A DNA stretch of 15,194 nt from Arthrobacter sp. (GTDB lineage Bacteria > Actinomycetota > Actinomycetes > Actinomycetales > Micrococcaceae): positions 1 through 15,194 of the forward strand of contig JAPSIT010000037.1 in NCBI GenBank assembly GCA_031178585.1, written 5' to 3'. Positions 8,025 through 14,955 of the stretch are shown here, piece by piece. The first letter of the stretch is position 1. The number at the start of each line of letters is the position of its first letter. The notes below the pieces were generated by a model. That model ran no database searches and was not told the DNA's origin. It saw nothing but the letters and a program-made list of their open reading frames with translations. Position numbers and translations under genes: made by a program.

Positions 8025-9088
8025 CAGAATTTGCCACTTCCCCAGTCGCAACGGCCGTAGAGCCGAAGACGGTTCCGCCTTTCGCGGTGGTTGCAGGGGC
8101 CCAGGTACAGCAGGTGCTTCAGGGGCGGGAGGAGCAGGTCGTCGAGTTGGTTGAGCAGACCTACCGGGTGCACGCAGCCGGAGACTCGGTAAACCCCCCT
8201 TCCTACTTTCTGCGCTTCCCGGACCGGCCCACCTCGCGCATCATCGCCCTGCCCGCCTCGATCGGCGGACAGGTAGAGGTTGACGGCATCAAGTGGGTCT
8301 CCAGTTTCCCGGACAATGTGGCGTCAGGGATTCCGCGCGCCTCAGCGGTGTTGATCCTTAACAACCAGGAGACGGGCTACCCCTTTGCGTGCATGGAGGG
8401 CTCCGTTATCAGCGCCTCCAGGACGGCTGCATCGGCCGCCGTGGCTGCCGACTGGCTCAGCCGGGAACGCGGGCGCCCCGGACGCATCGGGTTTTTCGGC
8501 GTTGGCCTCATTGCCCGGTACATCCACACCTTCCTGAACGGGACCGGCTGGTCCTTCGACGAAATCGGGGTGTTCGACCTCTCGCCCGAGAGCGCGGAGG
8601 GATTCAAAGGCTATCTCGAACGCAGCGGCACCAGAGCCCGGGTGACCGTGCACGATGGCCCCGAGCAGCTGATCAGAAGCAGCGACCTCGTCGTGTTCGC
8701 CACGGTGGCCGGCCAGCCGCACGTGCATGACACGACGTGGTTCGACCACAACCCGCTGGTGTTGCATGTGTCCCTGCGCGACCTGGCGCCGGAGATCCTG
8801 CTGGCGTCGACCAACATCCTCGACGACGTGGACCACTGCTTGAAAGCGGGTACATCGGCCCACCTCGTGGAGCAGATGGTCGGCCACCGGGACTTCGTGG
8901 ACGGCACCTTGGCCGACGTCATGGAAGGCAGGGTCTCGCTTGCGGACGACCGCCCTATTGTGTTCTCGCCGTTCGGTTTGGGCGTGCTCGATTTGGCAGT
9001 AGGTAAGTACGTCTACGACGAACTCGCCAGCAGTGGCCACCTCCGGGTGGTCGATGATTTCTTTTCCGAGTTGCGTCGGTACGGCTAA
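8021..9088 (+). CDS. sbnB: SbnB-like dehydrogenase of 2,3-diaminopropionate biosynthesis
   Basis: This 355-residue member of the ornithine cyclodeaminase/mu-crystallin family is of the SbnB type. SbnB uses NAD+ to oxidise the SbnA product N-(1-amino-1-carboxyl-2-ethyl)-glutamate, which on hydrolysis releases L-Dap and 2-oxoglutarate. Support comes from the SbnB-type block GIKWVSSFPDN (89-99), then GIPRASAVLILNN, TGYPFACMEGS and ISASRTAASAA, and from the Rossmann loop GVGLIA (160-165). The start overlaps the oxygenase stop (ATGA), with AGGA 9 nt upstream. With the SbnA-like gene it completes Dap supply, although the two genes are separated by the synthetase genes. Its by-product, 2-oxoglutarate, is the cosubstrate of the neighbouring oxygenase; that link is suggestive only. 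Confidence 0.92.
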   Translation: MTEFATSPVATAVEPKTVPPFAVVAGAQVQQVLQGREEQVVELVEQTYRVHAAGDSVNPPSYFLRFPDRPTSRIIALPASIGGQVEVDGIKWVSSFPDNVASGIPRASAVLILNNQETGYPFACMEGSVISASRTAASAAVAADWLSRERGRPGRIGFFGVGLIARYIHTFLNGTGWSFDEIGVFDLSPESAEGFKGYLERSGTRARVTVHDGPEQLIRSSDLVVFATVAGQPHVHDTTWFDHNPLVLHVSLRDLAPEILLASTNILDDVDHCLKAGTSAHLVEQMVGHRDFVDGTLADVMEGRVSLADDRPIVFSPFGLGVLDLAVGKYVYDELASSGHLRVVDDFFSELRRYG

Positions 9089-9140
9089 CCCTGCGGCGTA
9101 TACCGCATTCATCGATTCGCGCTCACCGAGGAGTGACATA

Positions 9141-10283
9141 ATGCTCTCCCTACCGCAGATGCTGGGGAATGTGTCCAAGGCCCACGTCCAGTCCCCTGAG
9201 GACTGGGCACGGTCGGTCACCGACGTCCTGCGAGACGCCGCGATCTACCACCACGCCGAAAACGGCTTCTATCGCGCCCAGTGTGACGCCTTGGGAGTCG
9301 ACCCCGCCACAATCAATGACATCAACGACCTGCAATCCCTGCCACTGTTGCCGGTGGGCATGTTCAAGCGTCCCGACGCCAAGGTGTTGCTCACCTGTTC
9401 CCTTGCCGACGTCGAGACCGAAACCCGCTCCAGCGGAACCCGCGGTGTCCCGTCCGTCACCCCCCGCAACAGCGAGACATTGACGCTGGCGCTGGTCGCC
9501 CTGACCGGAACCTACCGGGAGTTCTTCAGCCTGTCCGGGGGCGCGGGACTTTTCTTGAACCCGTCAGACCCCGAAGCCTCGGAGATGGGACTGCTCAAGG
9601 ACTTGAACATCCTGAACAGCGTCTTCGACCACCACGCATACCTCGTTGCCGACCAGGCGTTCGACGCCGGGGAGGCCCTGGAGCACCTGCGCCGGTGGGA
9701 GGGACATATGACACGCCACATCGTCAGTCCGCCGTTCCTCATCGGCCGGCTCCTCCAGTTCCTTGAGCGGGAAAATCTCAATGTGCGCTTGGACCCGTTC
9801 AGCATGATCATCACTCTCGGCGGCTGGAAGCGGCACACAGCCGAGGCCATCCCTGACGAAAGCTTCCGGGAGCGGTGCCACGACTTGCTCGGCGTGCGCG
9901 CGGTGAACGTGCGCGACATGTACGGGATGATCGAGTCGAACATGCTCGCTGTCGAATGCCACCTGCATCGCAAGCACGTTCCGCCGTGGTGCTACATCTC
10001 CATCCGGGACCCTGGCCAGAGCGGCAAGGAAATCGCCGCGGGGGAGACCGGCACCATCGCCGTACTGGACGCCCTCAGCACCAGCTACCCCGGTTTCCTC
10101 CTCACCGACGACATGGGCGACGTCGAGACCGGCACCTGCGGGTGCGGCAGAACCGGCCAGGTCATCAACTTCCGCCGCCGGGGGCAGGGCGGCGGGCTTG
10201 GCCACTGCCCCATCAGCATCGAGCGCTACCTCGGTTCGGGCATTACCGCGAACGATGGTTCGCCGGTGTTTGTGAAGGCCTAA
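9141..10283 (+). CDS. LuxE-like acyl-protein synthetase (adenylate-forming)
   Basis: This 380-residue protein is of the LuxE/PaaK-related adenylate-forming class. It shows the nucleotide-binding loop SSGTRG (97-102), GGWK (227-230), an A5-like YGMIES (261-266), an A7-like TDDMG (322-326) and a cysteine-bearing GTCGCGRTG (331-339). LuxE activates a fatty acid as acyl-AMP and passes it to its own cysteine and then to the LuxC reductase. No luxC or luxD is present, so the role here must differ. It may activate a carboxylic acid for capping or tailoring the product, or act on a carrier domain; this is inference. ATG 9141 is chosen because GAGGAG (9128-9133) lies 7 nt upstream and the length fits the family. 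The same frame opens earlier, at 9033, inside the SbnB-like gene. The 52-bp gap before it is the only non-overlapping junction in the operon. Confidence 0.82.
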   Translation: MLSLPQMLGNVSKAHVQSPEDWARSVTDVLRDAAIYHHAENGFYRAQCDALGVDPATINDINDLQSLPLLPVGMFKRPDAKVLLTCSLADVETETRSSGTRGVPSVTPRNSETLTLALVALTGTYREFFSLSGGAGLFLNPSDPEASEMGLLKDLNILNSVFDHHAYLVADQAFDAGEALEHLRRWEGHMTRHIVSPPFLIGRLLQFLERENLNVRLDPFSMIITLGGWKRHTAEAIPDESFRERCHDLLGVRAVNVRDMYGMIESNMLAVECHLHRKHVPPWCYISIRDPGQSGKEIAAGETGTIAVLDALSTSYPGFLLTDDMGDVETGTCGCGRTGQVINFRRRGQGGGLGHCPISIERYLGSGITANDGSPVFVKA

Positions 10284-10313
10284 GTCAGGAACTGCAGTCG
10301 GGGGCGGTTCAGC

Positions 10314-11207
10314 CTACCGCGTCGCATAGAACGCAACCGCCGATGACGCAGCAACATTCAGCGAATCCACGCCGTTCATCATCGGAATCGTCACGCGCGC
10401 GTCGAGCAACCGATCAGTCTCAGGCTTCAGCCCATCACCTTCGGTTCCGAAGACCAACACCAGATTCTGATGATCCTGACCCACCAGCTCATCAAGGGTG
10501 ATTGCCCCCTGCCCCAGAGACATGCCTGCCACGAAGTAGCCCGCCTCTTTCAGCTGTTCGATACTGGCCGGCCACGATTCGATCCGCGTCCATGGCACCT
10601 GGAAGACCGTGCCCATCGACACGCGGATCGAGCGGCGGTAGAGCGGGTCAGCACACTCCGGCGTCACCAGCACGCCGTCGACGCCGATCGCTGCGGCGCT
10701 GCGAAAAACCGCACCTACGTTTGTATGGTCCGTAAGATTCTCCAGGATCGCGATCCTTGATCGCCCTCGTGGACGGCCGCGGTCGGACTCCTGTGTTATG
10801 GAACACCCCACATTGGTGTGGTCCACGATGTCCTCCACGGCCGCTTCCCTTCGCGCACCGGCCAGCAGCTCCGGCAGCGGTACCGGCGCGGGACGCTGCA
10901 TGGCGGCCATGGCACCCCGGTGAAGATGGAAACCGGTGATCTCCTCCAGCAAGGCGGCGCTGCCGATGAAGGCCGGGACGTGGGGGTAGGCGCCGAGGAT
11001 GTCCTGAAGGTCGTCCAGCCATTTTTCTGCCAGGAAAAAGGACCGGGGCTCATGCCCTGCGGCCAGGGCGCGGCGCAGCACGCGGGAGGACTCGGCGATG
11101 TACATCCCCTCCGCAGGCTCCCGGAGTTTGCGCAGGTGCACATCCGTGAGCTGGGTGTAGTCAGTAACCCGGGGGTCCGCGGCGGATTCGAGATAATGGA
11201 TTGTCAC
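10314..11207 (-). CDS. TrmH/SpoU-family RNA 2'-O-methyltransferase
   Basis: This 297-residue protein has a substrate-binding N-terminal part (1-110, with GMYIAESSRVLRRAL) and a SpoU methyltransferase domain with the family motifs HTNVGAVFRSA (161-171), FGTEGDGL (253-260) and IPMMNGVDSLNVAAS (274-288). These form the knotted SAM site; it should methylate a ribose in rRNA or tRNA, with the exact target not readable. An odd in-frame segment of 31 residues lies just before motif 1: the DHTNVG motif occurs twice (129-134 and 160-165), and deleting one interval restores the usual spacing. The GTG start lies 7 nt after the stop of the TauE-like gene with no clear Shine-Dalgarno sequence, suggesting translational coupling. 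It converges on the biosynthetic operon with a 30-bp gap that shows no terminator hairpin. Confidence 0.9.
   Translation of the reverse strand: MTIHYLESAADPRVTDYTQLTDVHLRKLREPAEGMYIAESSRVLRRALAAGHEPRSFFLAEKWLDDLQDILGAYPHVPAFIGSAALLEEITGFHLHRGAMAAMQRPAPVPLPELLAGARREAAVEDIVDHTNVGCSITQESDRGRPRGRSRIAILENLTDHTNVGAVFRSAAAIGVDGVLVTPECADPLYRRSIRVSMGTVFQVPWTRIESWPASIEQLKEAGYFVAGMSLGQGAITLDELVGQDHQNLVLVFGTEGDGLKPETDRLLDARVTIPMMNGVDSLNVAASSAVAFYATR
10713..10838 (-). repeat. Partial internal duplication of SpoU motif 1
   Basis: On the minus strand two related 33-bp segments (10806-10838 and 10713-10745) encode VEDIVDHTNVG and LENLTDHTNVG, 93 bp apart. The codons differ considerably, so this is either an old duplication or a join of two diverged homologues. 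Confidence 0.7.
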
Positions 11208-11214
11208 CTGGCGA

Positions 11215-12000
11215 TTATTTCAGCAGATTCGCGATCATGAATCCCAGAGCCACCAGCCCCAGGACGAAGATCACGGCGCGCAGCACCTTCGGGGACAGCC
11301 GCCGCCCCACTTTGGAGCCCAGAATGCCGCCGATGCTCGAGCTGACGGCGATCAGCAGCACCACGAGCCAGTTGATCCGGTCGAACGCGAACAGCAGATA
11401 GGAGACGGCGGCCACCAGGTTCACGCCGAGCACCAGGATGTTTTTCATGGCGTTGGCGTTCTGGATGGTGCCGGTGAGGAAGACCCCCAAAATGCCTACC
11501 AGCAGAATTCCCTGGGCAGCCACAAAGTAGCCGCCATAAACCCCGGCCAGGTAGACCAGGACCACCAGGAGGACTCCGTGCCGCTTGTCCCGCACCGCGT
11601 GCTCCGGGTTCTCCTCCCGGTTGCGGACCCAGGCCTGCATGCGCGGCTGGAACACCACCATCAGGAGGGCCAGCACCAGAAGGACGGGCGCAACGTAATG
11701 GAATACCTGTTCGGGGAGGTGCAGGAGCAGCCAGGCGCCGGAGATGCCGCCCAGGAGCGAGGCAGGCAGGAGCCGCAGCAACTGGCGGCCGCGGCCCTTC
11801 AGTTCACGCCGGTAGCCGAAGGCGCCCGCCGCGGTACCAAAGACAAGCCCCATGGCGTTGCTCATCGAAGCCACCACCGGGGTGATCCCCAGGGCGATGA
11901 GGACGGGGAAGGTTACCAGTGTCCCGGAGCCAACAACGGCGTTGATGGTGCCGGCCCACAGGCCGGCGATGGACACAAAGATACTGCTGAGAAGGTCCAA
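11215..12000 (-). CDS. TauE/SafE-family membrane permease
   Basis: This 261-residue polytopic membrane protein has about eight hydrophobic segments in two repeats, at roughly 4-37, 42-62, 76-93, 101-118, 142-175, 186-206, 210-228 and 238-259, and a charged cytoplasmic-type loop at 119-141. The pattern WAGTINAVVGSGTLVTFP near the start and GVYGGYFVAAQGI at 153-165 are typical of the TauE/SafE (DUF81) family, which exports sulfite, sulfoacetate or other small organic sulfur anions. The substrate here is unknown. The start is a TTG at 11998-12000, chosen because the family N-terminus begins there; it follows the ABC gene stop by 17 bp. It probably shares a transcript with the ABC ATPase and the methyltransferase. 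Nothing ties it to the Dap operon. Confidence 0.88.
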   Translation of the reverse strand: MDLLSSIFVSIAGLWAGTINAVVGSGTLVTFPVLIALGITPVVASMSNAMGLVFGTAAGAFGYRRELKGRGRQLLRLLPASLLGGISGAWLLLHLPEQVFHYVAPVLLVLALLMVVFQPRMQAWVRNREENPEHAVRDKRHGVLLVVLVYLAGVYGGYFVAAQGILLVGILGVFLTGTIQNANAMKNILVLGVNLVAAVSYLLFAFDRINWLVVLLIAVSSSIGGILGSKVGRRLSPKVLRAVIFVLGLVALGFMIANLLK

Positions 12001-12017
12001 GGTGCTGCAGTGCCGCG

Positions 12018-12803
12018 TTAGCGGCGGGCGACGGCCGTGTACCGGCCGGCGTTAACCGTCACATCCAGGTCCAGCCCGAAGGTGGTACTGAGGTGTTCGG
12101 CAGTCAGCACCTGGGTGATGGGACCTGCGGCGACCACTCCGCCCTCACGCAGCAGCATGGCGTGCGTGAATCCCGGCGGAACTTCCTCGAGGTGGTGCGT
12201 TACCAGGACCATGGCCGGTGCTGCCTCGTCCCGGGCGAGTTCCCCGAGCTTGTGGACAAGCTCCTCGCGGCCGCCGAGGTCCAGGCCGGCGGCGGGTTCG
12301 TCCAGCAGCAGCAGTTCAGGGTCGGTCATAAGTGCGCGGGCGATCTGGACCCGCTTGCGCTCACCCTCGGAGAGCGTTGCGAAGGTCCTGTTAAGGAGCG
12401 GACCCATCCCCCAGTCATTAAGCAGGCGGAAGGCCCGCCGCTCGTCGTCGCGCTCATATCCTTCACGCCAGCGGCCCGTGACGCCGTAAGCGGCGGTGAC
12501 CACGACGTTCAGGACGTTTTCGTGTTCCGGGATCTGGGTGGCCAGGGCGGCGGAGGAGAGGCCAATGCGGGGGCGGAGTTCGAAGACGTCCACGCGGCCC
12601 AGGATCTCGTCCAAGATACCGGCCTTGCCACTGCTCGGATGCATGCGCGCGGCGGCAATCTGAAGGAGGGTGGTTTTGCCTGCGCCGTTGGGGCCGAGGA
12701 TTACCCAGCGTTCGCCTTCATTGACTTCCCAGTCAACCTTGTCCAGCAGGGTCTTTTTACCTCGGACAACGCTGACGGAAGCCAATTCCAGAACATCACT
12801 CAT
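12018..12803 (-). CDS. ABC transporter-type ATP-binding protein
   Basis: This 261-residue ABC ATPase has Walker A GPNGAGKT (37-44), signature LSEGE (144-148, a variant of LSGGQ), Walker B LLLLDEP (164-170) and the H-loop at H203/H204. No membrane permease lies beside it except the unrelated TauE-like protein, so its partner and substrate are unknown; soluble ABC proteins of this kind occur in many actinobacteria. ATG 12803 is chosen because conserved sequence starts there (MSDVLELASV). Upstream in-frame starts, such as GTG 12815, would add an unconserved hydrophobic tail. A TAGTGT hexamer 8 nt before the ATG on the minus strand could be a -10 box giving a nearly leaderless message, which fits the absence of a Shine-Dalgarno sequence. 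Confidence 0.88.
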   Translation of the reverse strand: MSDVLELASVSVVRGKKTLLDKVDWEVNEGERWVILGPNGAGKTTLLQIAAARMHPSSGKAGILDEILGRVDVFELRPRIGLSSAALATQIPEHENVLNVVVTAAYGVTGRWREGYERDDERRAFRLLNDWGMGPLLNRTFATLSEGERKRVQIARALMTDPELLLLDEPAAGLDLGGREELVHKLGELARDEAAPAMVLVTHHLEEVPPGFTHAMLLREGGVVAAGPITQVLTAEHLSTTFGLDLDVTVNAGRYTAVARR

Positions 12804-13076
12804 AGGAGTAGACACTAGGACAAAAAAGAGGCCGACTGATAACCGGTGTCGCTTCACGGCGCAAGCCTGTAAAGCCTTACGCAGGTGCCCCTAAGGCCGG
12901 CCTCGGCATAGACTCGGTTTCTGCCAAGCTGGCTCAGCGTGTGCGCCTTGGTGCGGCGTGGGTCGAGTCCGATGTCCTCGACGCCCGCGTACGATCATTG
13001 CCCGGAAGCCAGGCGGGTAGGCGGTCCTGCGCAATGAATTCATGGGACGCCTCCCCCGCTGACTAAGATTGTAGGC
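12804..13076. promoter_or_regulatory. Divergent intergenic region between the ABC gene and serB
   Basis: This 273-bp non-coding stretch must hold the promoters of both flanking genes. On + the hexamer TAAGAT (13064-13069) ends 7 nt before the serB ATG, which fits a -10 box of a leaderless transcript; no good -35 was seen. On - the hexamer TAGTGT sits 8 nt before the ABC ATG. A short hairpin with arms GTCGAG/CTCGAC (12962-12967 and 12977-12982) lies in the middle. An open minus-strand frame (12891-13163) overlaps serB and resembles no known family. Confidence 0.5.
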
Positions 13077-13970
13077 ATGACTTCGAACGTGACTGCCGTC
13101 AGCTACGGCCAGAATGTGACCCCACGTGCGCTGGAGCAGCTGCGTTCCATCCTCACGGTGCACGGTGCCTCAGTGCTTTCCGAAAACGACGGCGGCGACG
13201 AACGGTACCAGGTCCATGTTGCCGAACTTCAGCTTCCGGACGCAACCGCGGCAGGCCTCGCCGCGCTCCGGCGGGCCGTCGCCGAGGCACCGATCAGCGG
13301 GCTCGACACAGCGCTGGTTCCTGCCGGCCTCCGCACGGCCGAACGCAAGCTCCTGATCTTGGACGTGGATTCCACCCTCATCCAGCAGGAGGTTATCGAA
13401 CTCCTGGCCGCCTATGCGGGCAAGCGGGAAGAGGTGCACGCCATTACCGAGGCTGCCATGAGTGGAGAGCTGGACTTCACCCAGAGCCTCCACACCCGGG
13501 TTCAGGTCCTCGCAGGGCTGCCGGCCGACGTCGTCCATTCCGTCGCTGCAGAAGTGAAGCTGAGCGAGGGGGCAGCCGAACTCGTGGCAGCTTTCAAGGC
13601 AGCGGGCCATGTGGTGGCTGTTGTGTCCGGCGGGTTTAACCAGACTCTGGAGCCGATTGCCGGCGAGCTGGGCCTGCACTACTGGCAGGCGAATGAGCTG
13701 GAAATTGTCGACGGTGCGCTGACAGGCAAGGTACTCGGCGCAGTGGTGGACCGGGCGGCGAAGGAAAAGTACCTGCGCGCGTGGGCCGCCGCCGAGGGCA
13801 TCGCCCTTGAACATACCGTGGCCGTGGGCGACGGCGCCAACGACCTGGACATGCTCGGCGCTGCCGGGATCGGGGTCGCGTTCAACGCCAAGCCGGCCGT
13901 GCGGGCCGTGGCAGACGCCGCCGTCACCATGCCGTACCTCGACGCCGTCCGTTATATCGCGGGCGTTTGA
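13077..13970 (+). CDS. serB: Phosphoserine phosphatase SerB
   Basis: This 297-residue HAD phosphatase catalyses the last step of serine synthesis, O-phospho-L-serine to L-serine. An N-terminal ACT-like regulatory region (about 1-85) precedes the catalytic domain. Motif I is DVDSTL with nucleophile D96 and D98; motif II is VSGGF with S184; motif III has a lysine in AAKEKY (about 229-231); motif IV is GDGANDLDM (251-259). Length and layout suit the actinobacterial SerB type. The ATG is preceded by TAAGAT at leaderless spacing and no strong Shine-Dalgarno sequence. It is divergent from the ABC gene and convergent with the SDR gene. Its substrate is the same O-phosphoserine used by the SbnA-like enzyme nearby, but it is a housekeeping gene and the proximity may be accidental. 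Confidence 0.95.
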   Translation: MTSNVTAVSYGQNVTPRALEQLRSILTVHGASVLSENDGGDERYQVHVAELQLPDATAAGLAALRRAVAEAPISGLDTALVPAGLRTAERKLLILDVDSTLIQQEVIELLAAYAGKREEVHAITEAAMSGELDFTQSLHTRVQVLAGLPADVVHSVAAEVKLSEGAAELVAAFKAAGHVVAVVSGGFNQTLEPIAGELGLHYWQANELEIVDGALTGKVLGAVVDRAAKEKYLRAWAAAEGIALEHTVAVGDGANDLDMLGAAGIGVAFNAKPAVRAVADAAVTMPYLDAVRYIAGV

Positions 13971-13989
13971 TCCCTTCTTACCGCTTAAC

Positions 13990-14050
13990 CGCGGGATGAC
14001 ATGTCGCGGCAGTGTCCGTTGGGAACATTGCCGCGACATGTCATCCCGCG
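13990..14050. terminator. Large palindrome between convergent serB and SDR genes
   Basis: Perfect 22-bp arms occupy 13990-14011 and 14029-14050. With one G-T wobble pair (14012/14028) the stem extends to 26 bp around a 9-nt loop (14016-14024). It lies in the 93-bp gap between two converging stop codons, so it can end transcription from both sides, although neither flank has a T-run. Each arm contains the self-complementary core GACATGTC, so smaller structures are also possible. It could equally be a dispersed genomic palindromic repeat. Confidence 0.75.
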
Positions 14051-14063
14051 TTGTGCGTGAAGC

Positions 14064-14828
14064 CTAGCTGGTGGGCTGGCCGGCGCCCTTGCCGAAGTAG
14101 TCGGCGCCACCTGCGTACTCGGTGTGGCCGGATTCGACGTCGGCTGTAACCATGCTCGCCACCACTTCAGCGAACTCTTCCACCGAGTAGAGCTTTCCGG
14201 CTTCGGCCCGGCGCGCTTCGATGGCACCAGGGGTGGAGCGGTCGAGCAGCGTTGCGGTGACGGTGCCCTCAATCATGTCGCCGGACACAACCACCAGGGT
14301 TATGCCTTTTTCGGCGAGGCTGGGGATGAGTTCGCGCAGAGCGTCCTCCCCGGCACGCTTGCTGCGGGCCACCGGCTCGTAGGCGTCCATGGTGGGCACG
14401 GTGTTGATGAAGTGGGCTTGGTGGCTGGTCACGAACACCACGCGGGAGCCTTCCTTCATCAGGGGCACGGCTGCGTTGAGCATGTTGATTTGGGCGTCGC
14501 GGTTCAGTTTGAGCGCGTAATCCTCCCCCATGCCGGTTTCCATGCCGCCGGAGGCGTTGAGCACCAGGATGTCCAGCGTCCCGAAGTTTTCCATGGCGGC
14601 GGAGGCCAGGGCCTGGACGCCTTCCTGGGTGGTGAGGTCCGCGCCAACGGCCACGGCGCGCCCACCAGCGGCTTCGATTCCCTGCACCACCTTGTTGGCG
14701 CGCGGCGCCTTCTGGCGGTAGTTGACCACGACGGCAGCACCTTGGCCGGCGAGGATTTTCGCTACCTCAGCACCAATGCCGCGCGATGATCCGGTGACGA
14801 CGGCGGTCTTGTTGTCCAGCAGTCCCAT
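14064..14828 (-). CDS. SDR-family oxidoreductase with atypical active-site spacing
   Basis: This 254-residue short-chain dehydrogenase has the NAD(P) loop TGSSRGIG (12-19), LNASG (90-94) in place of NNAG, N114 of the catalytic tetrad and S135 in TSHQ. The tyrosine and lysine appear as Y150 in DAYEPVARSK and K157, a Y-x6-K arrangement instead of Y-x3-K, so catalysis may be changed or another lysine may serve. ATG 14828 has AAGGGAG about 5 nt upstream. It lies downstream of the FabG-like gene on the same strand, 127 bp away. In mycobacteria the gene after the FabG homologue is the enoyl reductase InhA; this protein is not clearly InhA, and its substrate is unknown. Confidence 0.85.
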   Translation of the reverse strand: MGLLDNKTAVVTGSSRGIGAEVAKILAGQGAAVVVNYRQKAPRANKVVQGIEAAGGRAVAVGADLTTQEGVQALASAAMENFGTLDILVLNASGGMETGMGEDYALKLNRDAQINMLNAAVPLMKEGSRVVFVTSHQAHFINTVPTMDAYEPVARSKRAGEDALRELIPSLAEKGITLVVVSGDMIEGTVTATLLDRSTPGAIEARRAEAGKLYSVEEFAEVVASMVTADVESGHTEYAGGADYFGKGAGQPTS

Positions 14829-14925
14829 ACGAGCTCCCTTTGTTCGAAACGTCTAAATCGCTGAAGGTCTGCAGTCCATCATGCCAGCGGCCGCTGCCGA
14901 TCCGCTTGTGCGACCCCCACAAAGA

Positions 14926-14939
14926 AGACGGCGGCGTCT
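14926..14939. terminator. Weak hairpin between the FabG and SDR genes
   Basis: A 5-bp stem AGACG/CGTCT with a 4-nt loop lies 17 bp after the FabG-like stop. On the minus strand it is followed by TCTTTG. This is a weak candidate for a partial terminator; the rest of the 127-bp gap holds a GC palindrome (CAGCGGCCGCTG, 14885-14896) and the SDR ribosome-binding site. Confidence 0.25.
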
Positions 14940-14955
14940 AGTTTTGAGGCGTCGG

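Noticed and set aside
10284..10313. Terminator between the LuxE-like gene and the convergent methyltransferase gene
   Set aside because: The 30-bp gap has only CTGCAG as a short palindrome and no stem with a T-run.
12951..12990. tRNA T-loop-like GGGTCGAGTCC
   Set aside because: The flanking bases do not form the T-stem, and no anticodon arm or acceptor stem is found around it.
12891..13163. Minus-strand 90-codon frame in the ABC/serB gap
   Set aside because: It overlaps the serB start, has an Arg/Pro/His-rich composition typical of non-coding high-GC sequence, and has no clear ribosome site.
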